A stretch of DNA of 50,930 nt from Streptomyces flaveus (GTDB lineage: Bacteria > Actinomycetota > Actinomycetes > Streptomycetales > Streptomycetaceae): positions 1 to 50,930 of the forward strand of contig NZ_BMPQ01000048.1 in NCBI RefSeq assembly GCF_014647675.1. Direction: 5' to 3'. How positions within the stretch are numbered: position 1 is the stretch's first letter; each line of letters begins with the position of its first letter. Positions 34,241 through 42,773 of the stretch are shown here, piece by piece. A program made the position numbers and the translations under genes. Below the pieces are notes generated by a model, which worked only from the letters and a program-made list of their open reading frames with translations, made no database searches and was not told the DNA's origin.

Positions 34241-34353
34241 CACTGCTGGCGCCCCGCCCCGGACTGCGCGCCGTAGCCGCCCGCAAGTCCGAGACTGTCC
34301 GGGCGGCCGGCGTGGGTCTCCCGGACACTGCCGGCGCCAGCCGTCCCGGAGCG

Positions 34354-34385
34354 ACTTGCCTCCAGCCCGGACGCTGGAGGCAAGT
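34354..34385 (-). terminator. Terminator hairpin after the DoxX-like gene
   Basis: ACTTGCCTCCAGC (34354-34366) and its exact complement (34373-34385) with a 6-base loop lie about 60 bases past the minus-strand stop at 34447. Confidence 0.7.
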
Positions 34386-34446
34386 GCCCGGCAGTGGCTG
34401 CGCCGTGTGCTCGTGGAGCTGGTCCGATCGCGATCGTGGAGCACGA

Positions 34447-34797
34447 TCAGACCGTCGCGAAGCCCAGCACCAGCGGAGCCACGGCAACGAGCATGATGAC
34501 GGCCGGGATACCGACCCCCTTCTTGTCGCCTCCACGGAGGTGCGTGATCACGGCGCCCAGGAAGTACAGGACGACACCGATCGCCGCCGCGATGCCCAAC
34601 GGTCGGTAGGCGATACCGACGAGCAGCCCCAGAGCACCCGCGATCTTGACCAGGCCGAGCGGCAAGAACCAGCTGTCGGGCACCCCGAGCGCCTTGAGCC
34701 CTTCTGTGATCTTCGGATCGCGGGTGATGTCGGGAACGGCGGAGAAGACCAGCAGCAGGGACACCGCGACAGCGAGGACGACATAGGCGATGAACAC
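34447..34797 (-). CDS. DoxX-like membrane protein
   Basis: Small membrane protein of about 116 residues with four hydrophobic segments: FIAYVVLAVAVSLLLVFSAV, WFLPLGLVKIAGALGLLVGI, LGIAAAIGVVLYFLGAVITH and IPAVIMLVAVAPLVLGF. The GLVKIAGALGLL segment is the DoxX-like signature. The family is linked to redox or membrane homeostasis, without a firm biochemical role. A GTG at 34797 is preferred because GGAG lies 6 bases upstream; the in-frame start at 34854 would add a proline-rich lead. Confidence 0.82.
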   Translation of the reverse strand: MFIAYVVLAVAVSLLLVFSAVPDITRDPKITEGLKALGVPDSWFLPLGLVKIAGALGLLVGIAYRPLGIAAAIGVVLYFLGAVITHLRGGDKKGVGIPAVIMLVAVAPLVLGFATV

Positions 34798-34950
34798 GGA
34801 GAACTCCGGAGGGAGAAGGGGACCGTCGATCGGTCCGGGAATACAGGGCGGCAAGCGAGGAGCCGGCCCCGCGCCGAAAGCTTGGCGGAGAGCCGCCGAC
34901 GGAAGGGCGGAGTAGGCCAGCCGCGTACCGCACGATGCGTTCCTCCATCG

Positions 34951-34980
34951 CGGCAGCCGGGGCGTGTGCCCCGGCTGCCG
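34951..34980 (-). terminator. Terminator hairpin after the propeller protein
   Basis: CGGCAGCCGGGGC (34951-34963) and its exact complement (34968-34980) with a GTGT loop lie 22 bases past the stop at 35002. Confidence 0.85.
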
Positions 34981-35001
34981 CCCTGATCAGGTCAGGTCGG
35001 G

Positions 35002-36099
35002 TCAGTGTGCCGCGTGGGCAAGGAGCGCCGTGAAGTTGATCCTTCCGGCCTGCAGTTTCGGGTCGTGGGGCTCGGGGACGCCGCCGTTGGTGATGTACAG
35101 CCTGTTGCCGCGAACCGCGGTCGCCGAGGGTGAGGCGAGACCGTCCTCGCTGGTCAGGACGGGCTTGTAGGTGCCGTTCGGGTAGACCACCACGACCCTG
35201 TCCGGACCGTTCTGCGAGGAGGAGCCGTTCTGCGCCACGAACACCACGTCGGAGCGGGAGGTCAGGAAGCTGAAATCGTCGATGTTGGGCAGGCCCTCCG
35301 CGACAGGGCGGATGGGACCAGCCGCGCCGGTGCCGGTGACCGGTACCCGCAGCAGTGTTCCCTTGTTGAAGTTGCTGACCCACAGGGCACCGTTGTGGAA
35401 CCTGAGCCCGTTGGCACCGATCGGCAGGGCTTCGGTCGGCACCGGCGCGAGAGCGGCATCGGTCAGCCACGGGGTCGCCGATCCGCCCGAGACGGGAACG
35501 GACCAGATGGTGCCCTTCAGGCTGTCCGCGATGTAGAGGGTGCGTCCGGCCGCATCGATGGCCAGCCCGTTGGGGCCCGAGTCGGCGGGCAGAGCGGCGA
35601 TGCGCTCAGGGCTGCCGTCCCCACGCAACGCGTACACGCCGTTCCTGGCCGCGTTGCCCGGGGCCCACAACGCGTAGTAGACGGTGCCGTCACTGCCACG
35701 GGTGTTGCCGCTGATCGCCTCACCCACCTGCCCGGTGACGAGCACGGTGCGCTCTCCGGACGCGGAGATACGCATCAGCTGCGGCCCATGGGTGCGCTCG
35801 CACACCGCGCAACTGCCGAGCATCGACAGGGTCACCGAACCGTCGGGGTTGGCGGTGATGTTCTCGGGGATCTCGCCGGCGGCGTAGTCGAACGTCGCCT
35901 CGGTCCGTACGTCGGTGACAACGGATCCGCGATACGAGTACCCCGAGGACCCCGAGTGTCCCGTTCCCGCGGACGCGGACGGCGCCGACCCCAGGACGGC
36001 CGCGGACGCGGTGACCGCCAGCGCGATGGAGACGTTCCTCTTCAGAAAACGTCTCGCGCTCGATGCACTGCGCCGGGCCGTTTGCTGGCGTTGCTGCAT
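35002..36099 (-). CDS. Secreted SMP-30/NHL-like beta-propeller protein
   Basis: Probable exported protein of 365 residues. The N terminus has ARRFLKRNVSIALAVTASAA then GSAPSASA, a signal peptide with a twin-arginine-like stretch, so Tat or Sec export is possible. The mature part has repeated propeller blades (GPNGLAIDAAGRTLYIADS, GANGLRFHNGALWVSNFNKG, ATAVRGNRLYITNGG) as in SMP-30/gluconolactonase and NHL proteins. A cysteine pair (CAVC) is present early. AAGGAGAG before the ATG at 36099 fixes the start. Substrate unknown. It may hydrolyse a lactone. Confidence 0.82.
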   Translation of the reverse strand: MQQRQQTARRSASSARRFLKRNVSIALAVTASAAVLGSAPSASAGTGHSGSSGYSYRGSVVTDVRTEATFDYAAGEIPENITANPDGSVTLSMLGSCAVCERTHGPQLMRISASGERTVLVTGQVGEAISGNTRGSDGTVYYALWAPGNAARNGVYALRGDGSPERIAALPADSGPNGLAIDAAGRTLYIADSLKGTIWSVPVSGGSATPWLTDAALAPVPTEALPIGANGLRFHNGALWVSNFNKGTLLRVPVTGTGAAGPIRPVAEGLPNIDDFSFLTSRSDVVFVAQNGSSSQNGPDRVVVVYPNGTYKPVLTSEDGLASPSATAVRGNRLYITNGGVPEPHDPKLQAGRINFTALLAHAAH

Positions 36100-36208
36100 G
36101 ACTCTCCTTGGCAAATTCAACGAGTGACTGATCAATGGACTTTCGGCGACATCAGAGAGGTCGGAGACATCCGGGCGGAACCGGCGCTTTTGAAGCCGGA
36201 CCGGGATG

Positions 36209-37024
36209 TCAGCCGGGCAGGTGGCTGGTCTTGCGGATCTGCTTGTCGAATGTTCCGGCGGGGACGAGGCGGCGGGCCGCGCTGACGCGTGAGGCCAGCG
36301 GGCCGGCGGTGTAGCGCAGCTTCGGCTTCTTGTCGGTGGCCGCGGTGACGATCGTTTTGGCGACGACGGCGGGGTCGTCGCCGTCCTTCATCGCCTGCTC
36401 GATCATCGCGTCGAAGTCGCGCCGTCGCTCCGCGTACAGGGGCAGCGGGGTGTCGGGCTGCGCGGCGTTGGTGTCGAAGCTGGTCTTGGTGTAGGCGGGC
36501 TGGACGAGGAGGACCCTCACGCCGTGCTCGCGGACCTCGTGGTCCAGCGACTCGGAGTAGCCCTCGATGGCGTGCTTGGAGGCGACGTAGAGGGCCATGA
36601 AGGGCTGGGGGGCGATGCCGAGGACGGAGGAGATGTTGATGACGCGTCCACCTCCCTGGGAGCGCATGTGCGGCAGGACGGCCTTCGTCATACGCATGAC
36701 ACCGAGGACGTTGATGTTGAAGATGCGCTGGGCCTGGGCGACGGAGTTCTCCTCGACGGCGCCCGCCGAGCCGATGCCGGCGTTGTTGACCAGGACGTCG
36801 ATGCGGCCGAACCGGTCGACCACCTCTGCGACCGCGGTGGTGGCCGAGTCATCACTGGCCACGTCGAGATCGAGGTAGGTCACCCCGTCGGGCGGGGTGA
36901 GTTGGGAGGTCTTGCGGCCGGTGCCGATCACCTCGAAACCCGCCGCGGCCAGGGCGCTGGCCGTCTCCTTGCCGATCCCCGATGTGGCACCTGTCACGAG
37001 CGCCACCGGCCGAGTTGTCGTCAT
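36209..37024 (-). CDS. Short-chain dehydrogenase/reductase (paralogue A)
   Basis: NAD(P)-dependent oxidoreductase of 271 residues. The cofactor loop is LVTGATSGIGKETASALAAA, the structural motif VLVNNAGIGSAG, the active-site Ser in VINISSVLG and the pair in YVASKHAIEGY. Length and sequence closely match the SDR at 44241, sharing QAQRIF/VF, MRMTKAVLPHMR and SLDHE.REHGVRVL.VQP, so the two are recent paralogues. The ATG at 37024 is preceded by a GTG start option. Two tandem copies of the shared motif lie just upstream. Confidence 0.93.
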   Translation of the reverse strand: MTTTRPVALVTGATSGIGKETASALAAAGFEVIGTGRKTSQLTPPDGVTYLDLDVASDDSATTAVAEVVDRFGRIDVLVNNAGIGSAGAVEENSVAQAQRIFNINVLGVMRMTKAVLPHMRSQGGGRVINISSVLGIAPQPFMALYVASKHAIEGYSESLDHEVREHGVRVLLVQPAYTKTSFDTNAAQPDTPLPLYAERRRDFDAMIEQAMKDGDDPAVVAKTIVTAATDKKPKLRYTAGPLASRVSAARRLVPAGTFDKQIRKTSHLPG

Positions 37025-37047
37025 CACGAGCTCCCTTGGTTTTTGAA

Positions 37048-37075
37048 TTACGTTCGTACGCCTTACGTTCGTACG
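37048..37075. promoter_or_regulatory. Shared motif copies 2 and 3, tandem
   Basis: TTACGTTCGTACG occurs twice as a direct repeat with 15-base period (37048-37060 and 37063-37075), starting 24 bases upstream of the SDR start. Each contains CGTACG-like symmetry and fits TTACGnTCrTAm. It is a strong operator candidate. Confidence 0.65.
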
Positions 37076-37150
37076 ACCATATGGCGGTCGTCGACCGATG
37101 GCAAGTGGTCACGTCCGGCGATCCGAGAAAGACCCGGGAAACGCGAGGTG

Positions 37151-37981
37151 TCAGCGTTGCTGGTTGGCGGTGCCGATGTAATGCCCGAGGCGGTACTCGA
37201 AGTCGATGCCGGCCTGCTCGACGACGGCCTGCGTTTCGGCGGCGCGAGCGAGGAACCCGGGGAGGGTAAGGGAGTGGGCGAACTCGCGGTAGGCGGCGAC
37301 CAGATCCGCGTCCGGGGGCAGGGATGCCCGGTTGATCTGGGCTTTGGCCGAGGCGAGTGAGGTGCGGTCGAAGGAGGCGAGCCGGGCGACGATCGTGTCG
37401 ACGAAGGCGTCGAGTTCGCTGTCGGGGAGGGCACGGGTGGTCCAGCCCCAGCGTTCGGCGGTGTCGGCGTCGTAGTCGTCGCTGGTGAGGATGGCTTCCA
37501 GGGCGCGGTCGCGTCCGATGGCGCGCGGGAGGCGTTCGCTGCCGCCACCGCCGGGGAGCAGTCCGCTGCCGACCTCCGGCTGCCCGAAGATCGCTTTCTC
37601 CCGGCTGGCGTACCGCAGATCGAGGGCGAGGGCGAGTTCGTTCCCGCCGCCGCGGGTGCGTCCGCGGATGGCCGCGATGGTGATGTAGGGCGCCTTGGAA
37701 AGCTTCAGGACCAGATCCGTCCACGCCGGCACTGCCTTCTCGTCCTCGGGGGCGGGGAAGTCGGCGGCGGCGGCCAGGTCGAAGTGGTTGTAGAAGAAGT
37801 CGGGGGTGGCGCTGTCGAACACCACGACCTGGATGTCCGGGTCGGTGGCCAGTTCCTCGACGATCTGGATGAGGCGCAGGACGGTCTCGCCGGCGATGAG
37901 GTTGACGGGCGGGTTGGCGAAGGTGATCTTCGCGACCTGGGGTGAGGTGCGCTCGTAGTGGATGGTGCTTTGCTCGCTCAT
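37151..37981 (-). CDS. Enoyl-CoA hydratase/isomerase-family protein
   Basis: Crotonase-fold protein of 276 residues. It has KITFANPPVNLIAGETVLRL near the start. The oxyanion and CoA region reads TIAAIRGRTRGGGNELALAL and then DLRYASREKAIFGQPEVGSG. The second catalytic region LPGGGGSERLPRAIGR, with GDRALE-like DRALEAIL, follows. Glu residues typical of hydratases are not both evident (GQPEVGSGLLPGGGG has one), so it could act as an isomerase or on a non-standard substrate. It lies between the SDR and the EthD-like gene on the same strand, with gaps of about 120 bases. Confidence 0.86.
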   Translation of the reverse strand: MSEQSTIHYERTSPQVAKITFANPPVNLIAGETVLRLIQIVEELATDPDIQVVVFDSATPDFFYNHFDLAAAADFPAPEDEKAVPAWTDLVLKLSKAPYITIAAIRGRTRGGGNELALALDLRYASREKAIFGQPEVGSGLLPGGGGSERLPRAIGRDRALEAILTSDDYDADTAERWGWTTRALPDSELDAFVDTIVARLASFDRTSLASAKAQINRASLPPDADLVAAYREFAHSLTLPGFLARAAETQAVVEQAGIDFEYRLGHYIGTANQQR

Positions 37982-38100
37982 GGTCTGGTTCCAGATGTGT
38001 GAGGGATATCGGATGGCGACGGGGCGTCAGTGGGACGGGGACGCCTGAGGCGGATGGGTTGCCGAGCAGGTCCGGCGGTCCTGCTCCCGGCCGTTGCCGC

Positions 38101-38907
38101 TCACTCCTGGTAGTGCGGGAGGATGTCGCCGTTCTTGACGTAGGTGAGGGCGGCGGTGACGTCGTAGGCGTGGATCGCGGAGACCAGCGGTGCCAGCTGG
38201 TCGGACAGGTCCTGGATCACGTCGGCGGTGAAGAAGGCGTCCCGTGCCGCGGTGTCGGTGAACCCGAGCATGAGGGAGGCGTGGAAGTGCTGGTCGTGGG
38301 GGTTGTCGTGGGCGACGTTCGGGGTGTCCCAGAGCTTTTCGATCCAGGGCAGGAACGTCTGGGTGCGCAGCTCCTTCAGCACTCCGGTGCCGGCGAGTGC
38401 GGGGACGAGCTGCTTCTTGACGAGCTTCCGGAACTCACCCGCACCGGCCCCGTCTCTGCGGCGCAGGTAGACCAGGGCGCGGGCACCGACCTTCTCTCCC
38501 GGGCCTGCGACGTCGTACCAGCGGGATGAGTTCGGCGGGCCGGCGTAGAGCAGGGTGCGGCGGAACACGTTGATCTCGTCCTGGTAGGCCAGATTCGTCT
38601 GCTTGCGCCCCTGCGCGGGCGCAAGCGCCGATCGGAAGGTGACTTCCGCGACGCCGTCGATCTTCCGGTCGACGGGGATCGAGGTCTCCACTCCGTCGGT
38701 CGCCGGCCACCGGCCCGGGTTGTGCTCGGCGAGGTGGATCTGGCGGTACTCCTCCAGGCCCGGGGTGGCGGAGATGATCCCTGAGTGCGGGCCCTTCCAG
38801 TAGTCCATGCCGGTCTGACGGGGCTGGTCGGTGCGCACCCACAACAGGATCGAGGAGGTGAAGTGCTTCTTCACGTCCAGTTGCGCGGCGGCCGGTGGCA
38901 TGCTCAT
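38101..38907 (-). CDS. EthD-like dimeric alpha-beta-barrel protein
   Basis: A 268-residue soluble protein with two ferredoxin-like halves suggestive of the EthD/dimeric alpha-beta-barrel superfamily. The first half reads SSILLWVRTDQPRQTGMDYW and GPHSGIISATPGLEEYRQIH. The second reads RALVYLRRRDGAGAGEFRKL, then HASLMLGFTDTAARDAFF. The WKGPH block resembles the W..PH motif of such proteins. Exact activity is unknown; relatives are in degradation or polyketide pathways. It lies 33 bases after the alpha/beta hydrolase gene, so these two probably form an operon. Confidence 0.65.
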   Translation of the reverse strand: MSMPPAAAQLDVKKHFTSSILLWVRTDQPRQTGMDYWKGPHSGIISATPGLEEYRQIHLAEHNPGRWPATDGVETSIPVDRKIDGVAEVTFRSALAPAQGRKQTNLAYQDEINVFRRTLLYAGPPNSSRWYDVAGPGEKVGARALVYLRRRDGAGAGEFRKLVKKQLVPALAGTGVLKELRTQTFLPWIEKLWDTPNVAHDNPHDQHFHASLMLGFTDTAARDAFFTADVIQDLSDQLAPLVSAIHAYDVTAALTYVKNGDILPHYQE

Positions 38908-38940
38908 GGTGTTGCCTTTCTCTTCCTGGTCAGGCGGTGG

Positions 38941-39807
38941 TCAACGGGCGAGGAACTCGACCGCGACCGGGGCGAACTCCTCGTAGTACTGGAAGATGCC
39001 GCCGTGGCCGGAGCCGGGGTAGATGATCAGTTCGCTGTCCTTGATGCGCCGGTGCAGGTCCTCGGAGAGGTTCGAGGGGACCATGCGGTCGTTGTCGCCG
39101 TTGGCGATCAGCGTGGGATGGGTGAGCTTCGACAGGTCGTCGGGGGTGGAGCGCCCCCACTTCGTGATCGCCCTCAGCTGCGTCTGGAACGCCTTGACCT
39201 TGATCTTCGCGTCGCGGTCGACGGTGCGTTCCTTGAGCCGGTTGACGAACGCGCGCGCGGCGGCCTTGCCGACGGGGTCGCGGTTGAAGAACAGGAACTC
39301 CTTGGGGTCCGACCGGGTCAAGGTGGCGCGCAGCGTGTCCCAGTACGTGGTGGCGACGACCTTGTCGATGTCCTTGCCGCCCTTGGGCCCGGTGCCGGTG
39401 AGGACGAGTTTGCGGACGAGCTCGGGGTGCTTCACCACCAGGGCCTGGGCGACGAAGCCGCCGAGGGAGAAGGAGAAGATGTCGATCTTGTCGAAGCCGA
39501 GCGCCGAGATGAAGGCGTAGGCATCGTCGGCCATGGCCTCGACGCTGTCCGGCACCTGGCCGGTGGAGGCTCCGACACCGCGGTTGTCGAAGGCGATGAC
39601 GTGACGACCCTTGGCGATGGGGTCGATGATGCGCGGGTCCCAGTTGTCCAGGGTCGCGGCCAGGTGGACGAAGAAGACGACGGGGATGCCGCCCTTGGGC
39701 CCCAGCTCGCGGTAGGCGTAGGTGACACCGCCGGCGGTGATGGTGCGGGCCGGGGCATTCGCGTAGGAGGTGATGACGGGTTCGTTCGGGGTGGCGTTGG
39801 TGCTCAT
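38941..39807 (-). CDS. Alpha/beta hydrolase
   Basis: Cytosolic hydrolase of 288 residues of the haloperoxidase/RsbQ-like kind. The cap of the sheet reads VVFFVHLAATLDNWDPRIID, then VIAFDNRGVGASTG. The nucleophile elbow is FSFSLGGFVAQA with Ser in SLGG. The acid is in LIANGDNDRMVP and the His in IYPGSGHGGIFQY. AAGGAGAAG before the ATG at 39807 sets the start; a longer in-frame reading contains a relic of another gene. It is the first gene of a run with the EthD-like gene. Substrate unknown. Confidence 0.9.
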   Translation of the reverse strand: MSTNATPNEPVITSYANAPARTITAGGVTYAYRELGPKGGIPVVFFVHLAATLDNWDPRIIDPIAKGRHVIAFDNRGVGASTGQVPDSVEAMADDAYAFISALGFDKIDIFSFSLGGFVAQALVVKHPELVRKLVLTGTGPKGGKDIDKVVATTYWDTLRATLTRSDPKEFLFFNRDPVGKAAARAFVNRLKERTVDRDAKIKVKAFQTQLRAITKWGRSTPDDLSKLTHPTLIANGDNDRMVPSNLSEDLHRRIKDSELIIYPGSGHGGIFQYYEEFAPVAVEFLAR

Positions 39808-39872
39808 GGTGGCTTCTCCTTGCTTGTTCTGTGCCGGTGCGGTTCGGGCCGCCCGTCGCGGTCGCGGCGGGA

Positions 39873-40330
39873 TCAGTAGTCGCCGGTGATGACTTGCTTT
39901 GCCGCGGGCGTCACCATGGGGCAGGGACTGCATCGCCTGCGGGGCCTGGCCGAAACCGGACATTTTTCCCGCGACCGGGCGCACCACGCCTTGGTCGACG
40001 AGGGCGGTGATCTGGCGAAGCTGATCGCCGCTGGCGTGTACGAACAGGAACCCGTACATCTCGCCGCGCTTCTTCGCCTGCTTGCGGATCTTGTTGCTGA
40101 GGCCTGCGACGGCCAAGGGCATCAGCGGGTTCAGGCCGGCCTCGCGGGCGAACGCGGGGTTGGGGGACCGGCGATCCCGATGGCTTTACCGCCGGGCTTG
40201 AGCACCCATAGGCGCTTCTCCAGTTTCTCTCCCCCGAGGCTGTCCGGCACCAGGTCGTAGACATCCAGGTGATGCTCGAAGTTCTGGGCGCGGTAGTCGA
40301 TCACCGTGTCGGCCCCGACTCGCGCACGAA
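39873..40330 (-). pseudogene. Zinc-type NADPH:quinone oxidoreductase relic with two frameshifts
   Basis: C-terminal half of a medium-chain (quinone) oxidoreductase. The first frame reads RVGADTVIDYRAQNFEHHLD, LVPDSLGGEKLEKRLWVLKP and GGKAIGIAGPP. A single missing C near 40165 shifts to FAREAGLNPLMPLAVAGL and YGFLFVHASGDQLRQI, ending at GFGQAPQAMQSL. A four-base insertion near 39895 then breaks the final VITGDY and the stop at 39873-39875. The N-terminal cofactor-binding half is missing. It lies just upstream of the alpha/beta hydrolase gene. Confidence 0.75.
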
Positions 40331-40337
40331 GCCCGTG

Positions 40338-40580
40338 TTCGAGCAGTCGGCGGTCGTGGCGCCGGCCCCGAAACTGCCGGACCATCCGGCCTACCGGCAG
40401 ATCATGACGGTGTTCGCCGCGGCCGACGCGCCGCTGCGGGCGCGGCAGGTGTACGAGGCGATGGACCTGGAGATCGTGCCCAGCAACATCAACAACACCC
40501 GCCTGAAGCTCAAGCGGCTGACCGAGCACGGAATCCTGGTCGAGGCCGAGCAGGGCTTGTTCACCCAGCCGCGGCCGTAG
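40338..40580 (+). pseudogene. C-terminal winged-helix fragment
   Basis: The plus strand reads PKLPDHPAYRQIMTVFAAAD, APLRARQVYEAMDLEIVPSN and INNTRLKLKRLTEHGILVEA, ending GLFTQPRP before a TAG. It looks like a small winged-helix C-terminal domain, as found at the end of some mobile-element proteins. There is no start or N-terminal domain, and it abuts the quinone oxidoreductase relic. I cannot name the parent protein with certainty. Confidence 0.45.
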
Positions 40581-40655
40581 CCGCCCGGCGACGCCGCGGC
40601 CGGCCCGCCTGCCCCTCCCGAAAGGGTGAAACAGTCATCAACTCACGTAACCCTC

Positions 40656-41084
40656 TCAGGACTGCAACTGAGCGAAGAGTGTCGCCAGGTCGATGAGGCC
40701 CCAGGCCTCGGTGATCTTCCCGTCGACCACCCTGAACATACGGAACTCCAGCACTTTGATGGGTCGGCCGGTGGCGGGAGTGCCGTTGAACGGCCGGGTG
40801 CTCGTGCCGGCCCAGATGAAGCCGATCGCGAGCCAATCGTCCTCGGCGACGACACGGACCGGCGTGAAGGTGATGTCGGGGAACGCGTCGAAGACCGACG
40901 CCACCACCGCGCGGTTCTCCTCGACGCCGGTGGTGGTGCCGTCGGCGGCGTACAGGCGAGCGTCCGGCGCGAACAGGGCGAACGCGCCGTCGGTGTCCCG
41001 CAGGTTGAGTTGCCTGATCAACTCATCGGCAAACTGGTGCAAGTCGGCGGTGGACGTTCGGGTTTCGACGTTCGAGGAAGACAT
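40656..41084 (-). CDS. SnoaL/NTF2-like protein
   Basis: Small alpha+beta cone-fold protein of 142 residues of the SnoaL-like (ketosteroid-isomerase) superfamily. It shows LHQFADELIRQLNLRDTDGA, LFAPDARLYAADG, ENRAVVASVFDAFPDITFTP and VLEFRMFRVVDGKITEAWGL. Such proteins act as cyclases, isomerases or ester hydrolases; the specific one is not readable. The ATG at 41084 follows GGAGAAG. It is preceded by an SDR relic and then by a shared-motif copy, so it may have been second in an SDR operon. Confidence 0.85.
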   Translation of the reverse strand: MSSSNVETRTSTADLHQFADELIRQLNLRDTDGAFALFAPDARLYAADGTTTGVEENRAVVASVFDAFPDITFTPVRVVAEDDWLAIGFIWAGTSTRPFNGTPATGRPIKVLEFRMFRVVDGKITEAWGLIDLATLFAQLQS

Positions 41085-41263
41085 GTGCTTCTCCAATGTG
41101 GATGGACGGAGCGGCTCCGCCCCGGTGATGGACAGCGGAATCGGGTCGAACAGGCGGGTTGGACGAGCAGGGTCTGGCACGTTTCCGGCCTGCGTGAGCG
41201 CGACCACCCCTTCCGGGCCCGGGACGCGCCGGTCACGAGCGTCACCACCGGGAGGGCGGCCAC
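41085..41263 (-). pseudogene. Short-chain dehydrogenase relic
   Basis: Short pieces of an SDR remain: ALPVVTLVTGASRARKG at 41263 downward (a degraded cofactor loop), EGVVALTQAG in the next frame, then TLLVQPACSTRF. The last corresponds to LLVQPAYTKTSFD in the SDR at 36209. The centre, including the active site, is deleted. The operator in front of it is intact. Confidence 0.5.
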
Positions 41264-41271
41264 TCATTAAC

Positions 41272-41283
41272 TTACGATCGTAA
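41272..41283. promoter_or_regulatory. Shared motif copy 4: TTACGATCGTAA
   Basis: A perfect 12-base palindrome in AT-rich surroundings, just upstream of the SDR relic and the SnoaL-like gene. It is the most symmetrical of the five copies. Confidence 0.6.
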
Positions 41284-41495
41284 TGTTATCGGGGTGACCG
41301 AGAGGCCGCAAGCGAGTTCCGAGGCGAGTGGGGTCGTGTGGCGGCCTACCGGTCGAGCACCGGGGCACGCCGTCAGCCGTGAACGTCACGGCGGAGAACG
41401 GGGCGCAGTGTGTGCGGCAGCGAGCGCGCCGCGTCGGCGATGACGAACACCTGACGATCACCCGGAAGACCATCACTGCTCTCGCGGACCGCCTC
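41284..41495. other. Gap without recognised gene
   Basis: About 210 bases between the shared operator and the end of the propeller protein gene. The minus strand has a short coding-like stretch (VFVIADAARSLPHTLRPVL) ending in a stop, perhaps another remnant. Nothing else is evident. Confidence 0.3.
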
Positions 41496-42773
41496 TCAGT
41501 CGGTGGCGGTGGGCCGGTCCCAGCCTTCCCAGCGCAGGAGGCGGCCGGTCCCGGCCTTGGCCTCGACACCGTGGTCGGTCATCTCGAATTCGCCGAAGTC
41601 CAGGACGTACAGGGCCGGATCACCGGGCGCGAAGCCGACATCGATGGGCCGGTGCAGGTCGGGCTCGGACGGCAGGCCACGGGTGGACCAGCCGTCCGGG
41701 TCGACCATCAGCAGGTGTCGGCCGAGTTTCGGTCCGCCCGGTGGGAGCGTCATCGGGGCCTCGTCCCCGAACAGCGTGATCACCAGCTGTCCGGCGAGCG
41801 GGGAACTCGGCGGGGCGACGGCGAACTTGGTCGCCGCGACGTGTGCCTCGAAGTCCAGCACGGCTTGCTCCGGGGGCGGAAGCCGGTCGTGGTTGGCGAG
41901 CAGGAACGTGGGCTGGGGGCCGCGCTGGGGCTTGAACCTGGGGTCGGTCACCGGGGTCCCGCCGATGAAGTCCGGCCAGCCGTACCATGCGCCCTCGCGC
42001 ACTTCGAACAGCAGGTCGGGCGCGTCTCCGATGGGACGGCTGCCCCGGTCGTCCGCTCCCTGATCCACCGCGAGGAGCCGGCCGTCCGGCAGGAACCCGA
42101 GTCCGAAGGCATTGCGCAGTCCCCAGGCCACCAGTTCCAGGTTGCCGCCGTCGAGGTCGCAGCGCATGACGGCCGCGGAGCAGGGCAGTGCGGCGGCGAT
42201 CTGCTGACCGGGACGGGTGGCGGTGCCGAAGGGGACGAACGCGCCGGTGACGGCCTGCGCGCCGGGTGTGCTGGTCAGCGGGTCGCGGGTGGTGACGTTG
42301 ACGCCGGTCAGCTCTATGTCGAGACCGGGAAGATCGTACGAATGCGGGAGCCGGCCCAGCCAGCCGAGTTCGTAGGCGTCCAGGCCGATGATCCCCAGGT
42401 TGGACATCGCTCCCTGAGCGAAGTACAGCTTGTCGTCGGGGCCCGTCACCGCCATGTCGACGTGGTAGTTGCCGGGGCCGGGCAGGCCGTCGACGATGAC
42501 GGTGCGCTGCCCGTCGGGACCGATCCGGGTGATCTGGCCGGCACCGCCCTCGGACACGTACAGGTAGCCCTGGTGCCACAGAAGTCCAGTCACCGGAGGG
42601 GCCAACTGGTCGGCGATGAGCCGGCGGTCGGCGCCGTCTTTGCCGAGACGCCAGATCCGGCCGCCCGGTGCGGCACCGCCGAAAGGCAGCCCTGACTCGG
42701 CCACATAGACTCCGTGGTCGTCGTCGAAGGCCAGGCTGGTCGGGAAATCCAGCCCGTCGGCCACTGCGGTCAT
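41496..42773 (-). CDS. Beta-propeller protein, PQQ-sugar-dehydrogenase-like
   Basis: A 425-residue protein without a visible signal peptide. Repeated propeller blades are seen: DFPTSLAFDDDHGVYVAESG, VTGLLWHQGYLYVSEGGAGQ, AWGLRNAFGLGFLPDGRLLA and a late PIDVGFAPGDPALYVLDFGE. GWPDFIGG and the RNAFGLGF block are typical of glucose/sorbosone-dehydrogenase-like proteins that often bind PQQ; the catalytic histidine is not clear. GGAG lies 7 bases before the ATG at 42773. Absence of an export signal is odd, since most relatives are exported. Function is unknown. Confidence 0.8.
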   Translation of the reverse strand: MTAVADGLDFPTSLAFDDDHGVYVAESGLPFGGAAPGGRIWRLGKDGADRRLIADQLAPPVTGLLWHQGYLYVSEGGAGQITRIGPDGQRTVIVDGLPGPGNYHVDMAVTGPDDKLYFAQGAMSNLGIIGLDAYELGWLGRLPHSYDLPGLDIELTGVNVTTRDPLTSTPGAQAVTGAFVPFGTATRPGQQIAAALPCSAAVMRCDLDGGNLELVAWGLRNAFGLGFLPDGRLLAVDQGADDRGSRPIGDAPDLLFEVREGAWYGWPDFIGGTPVTDPRFKPQRGPQPTFLLANHDRLPPPEQAVLDFEAHVAATKFAVAPPSSPLAGQLVITLFGDEAPMTLPPGGPKLGRHLLMVDPDGWSTRGLPSEPDLHRPIDVGFAPGDPALYVLDFGEFEMTDHGVEAKAGTGRLLRWEGWDRPTATD

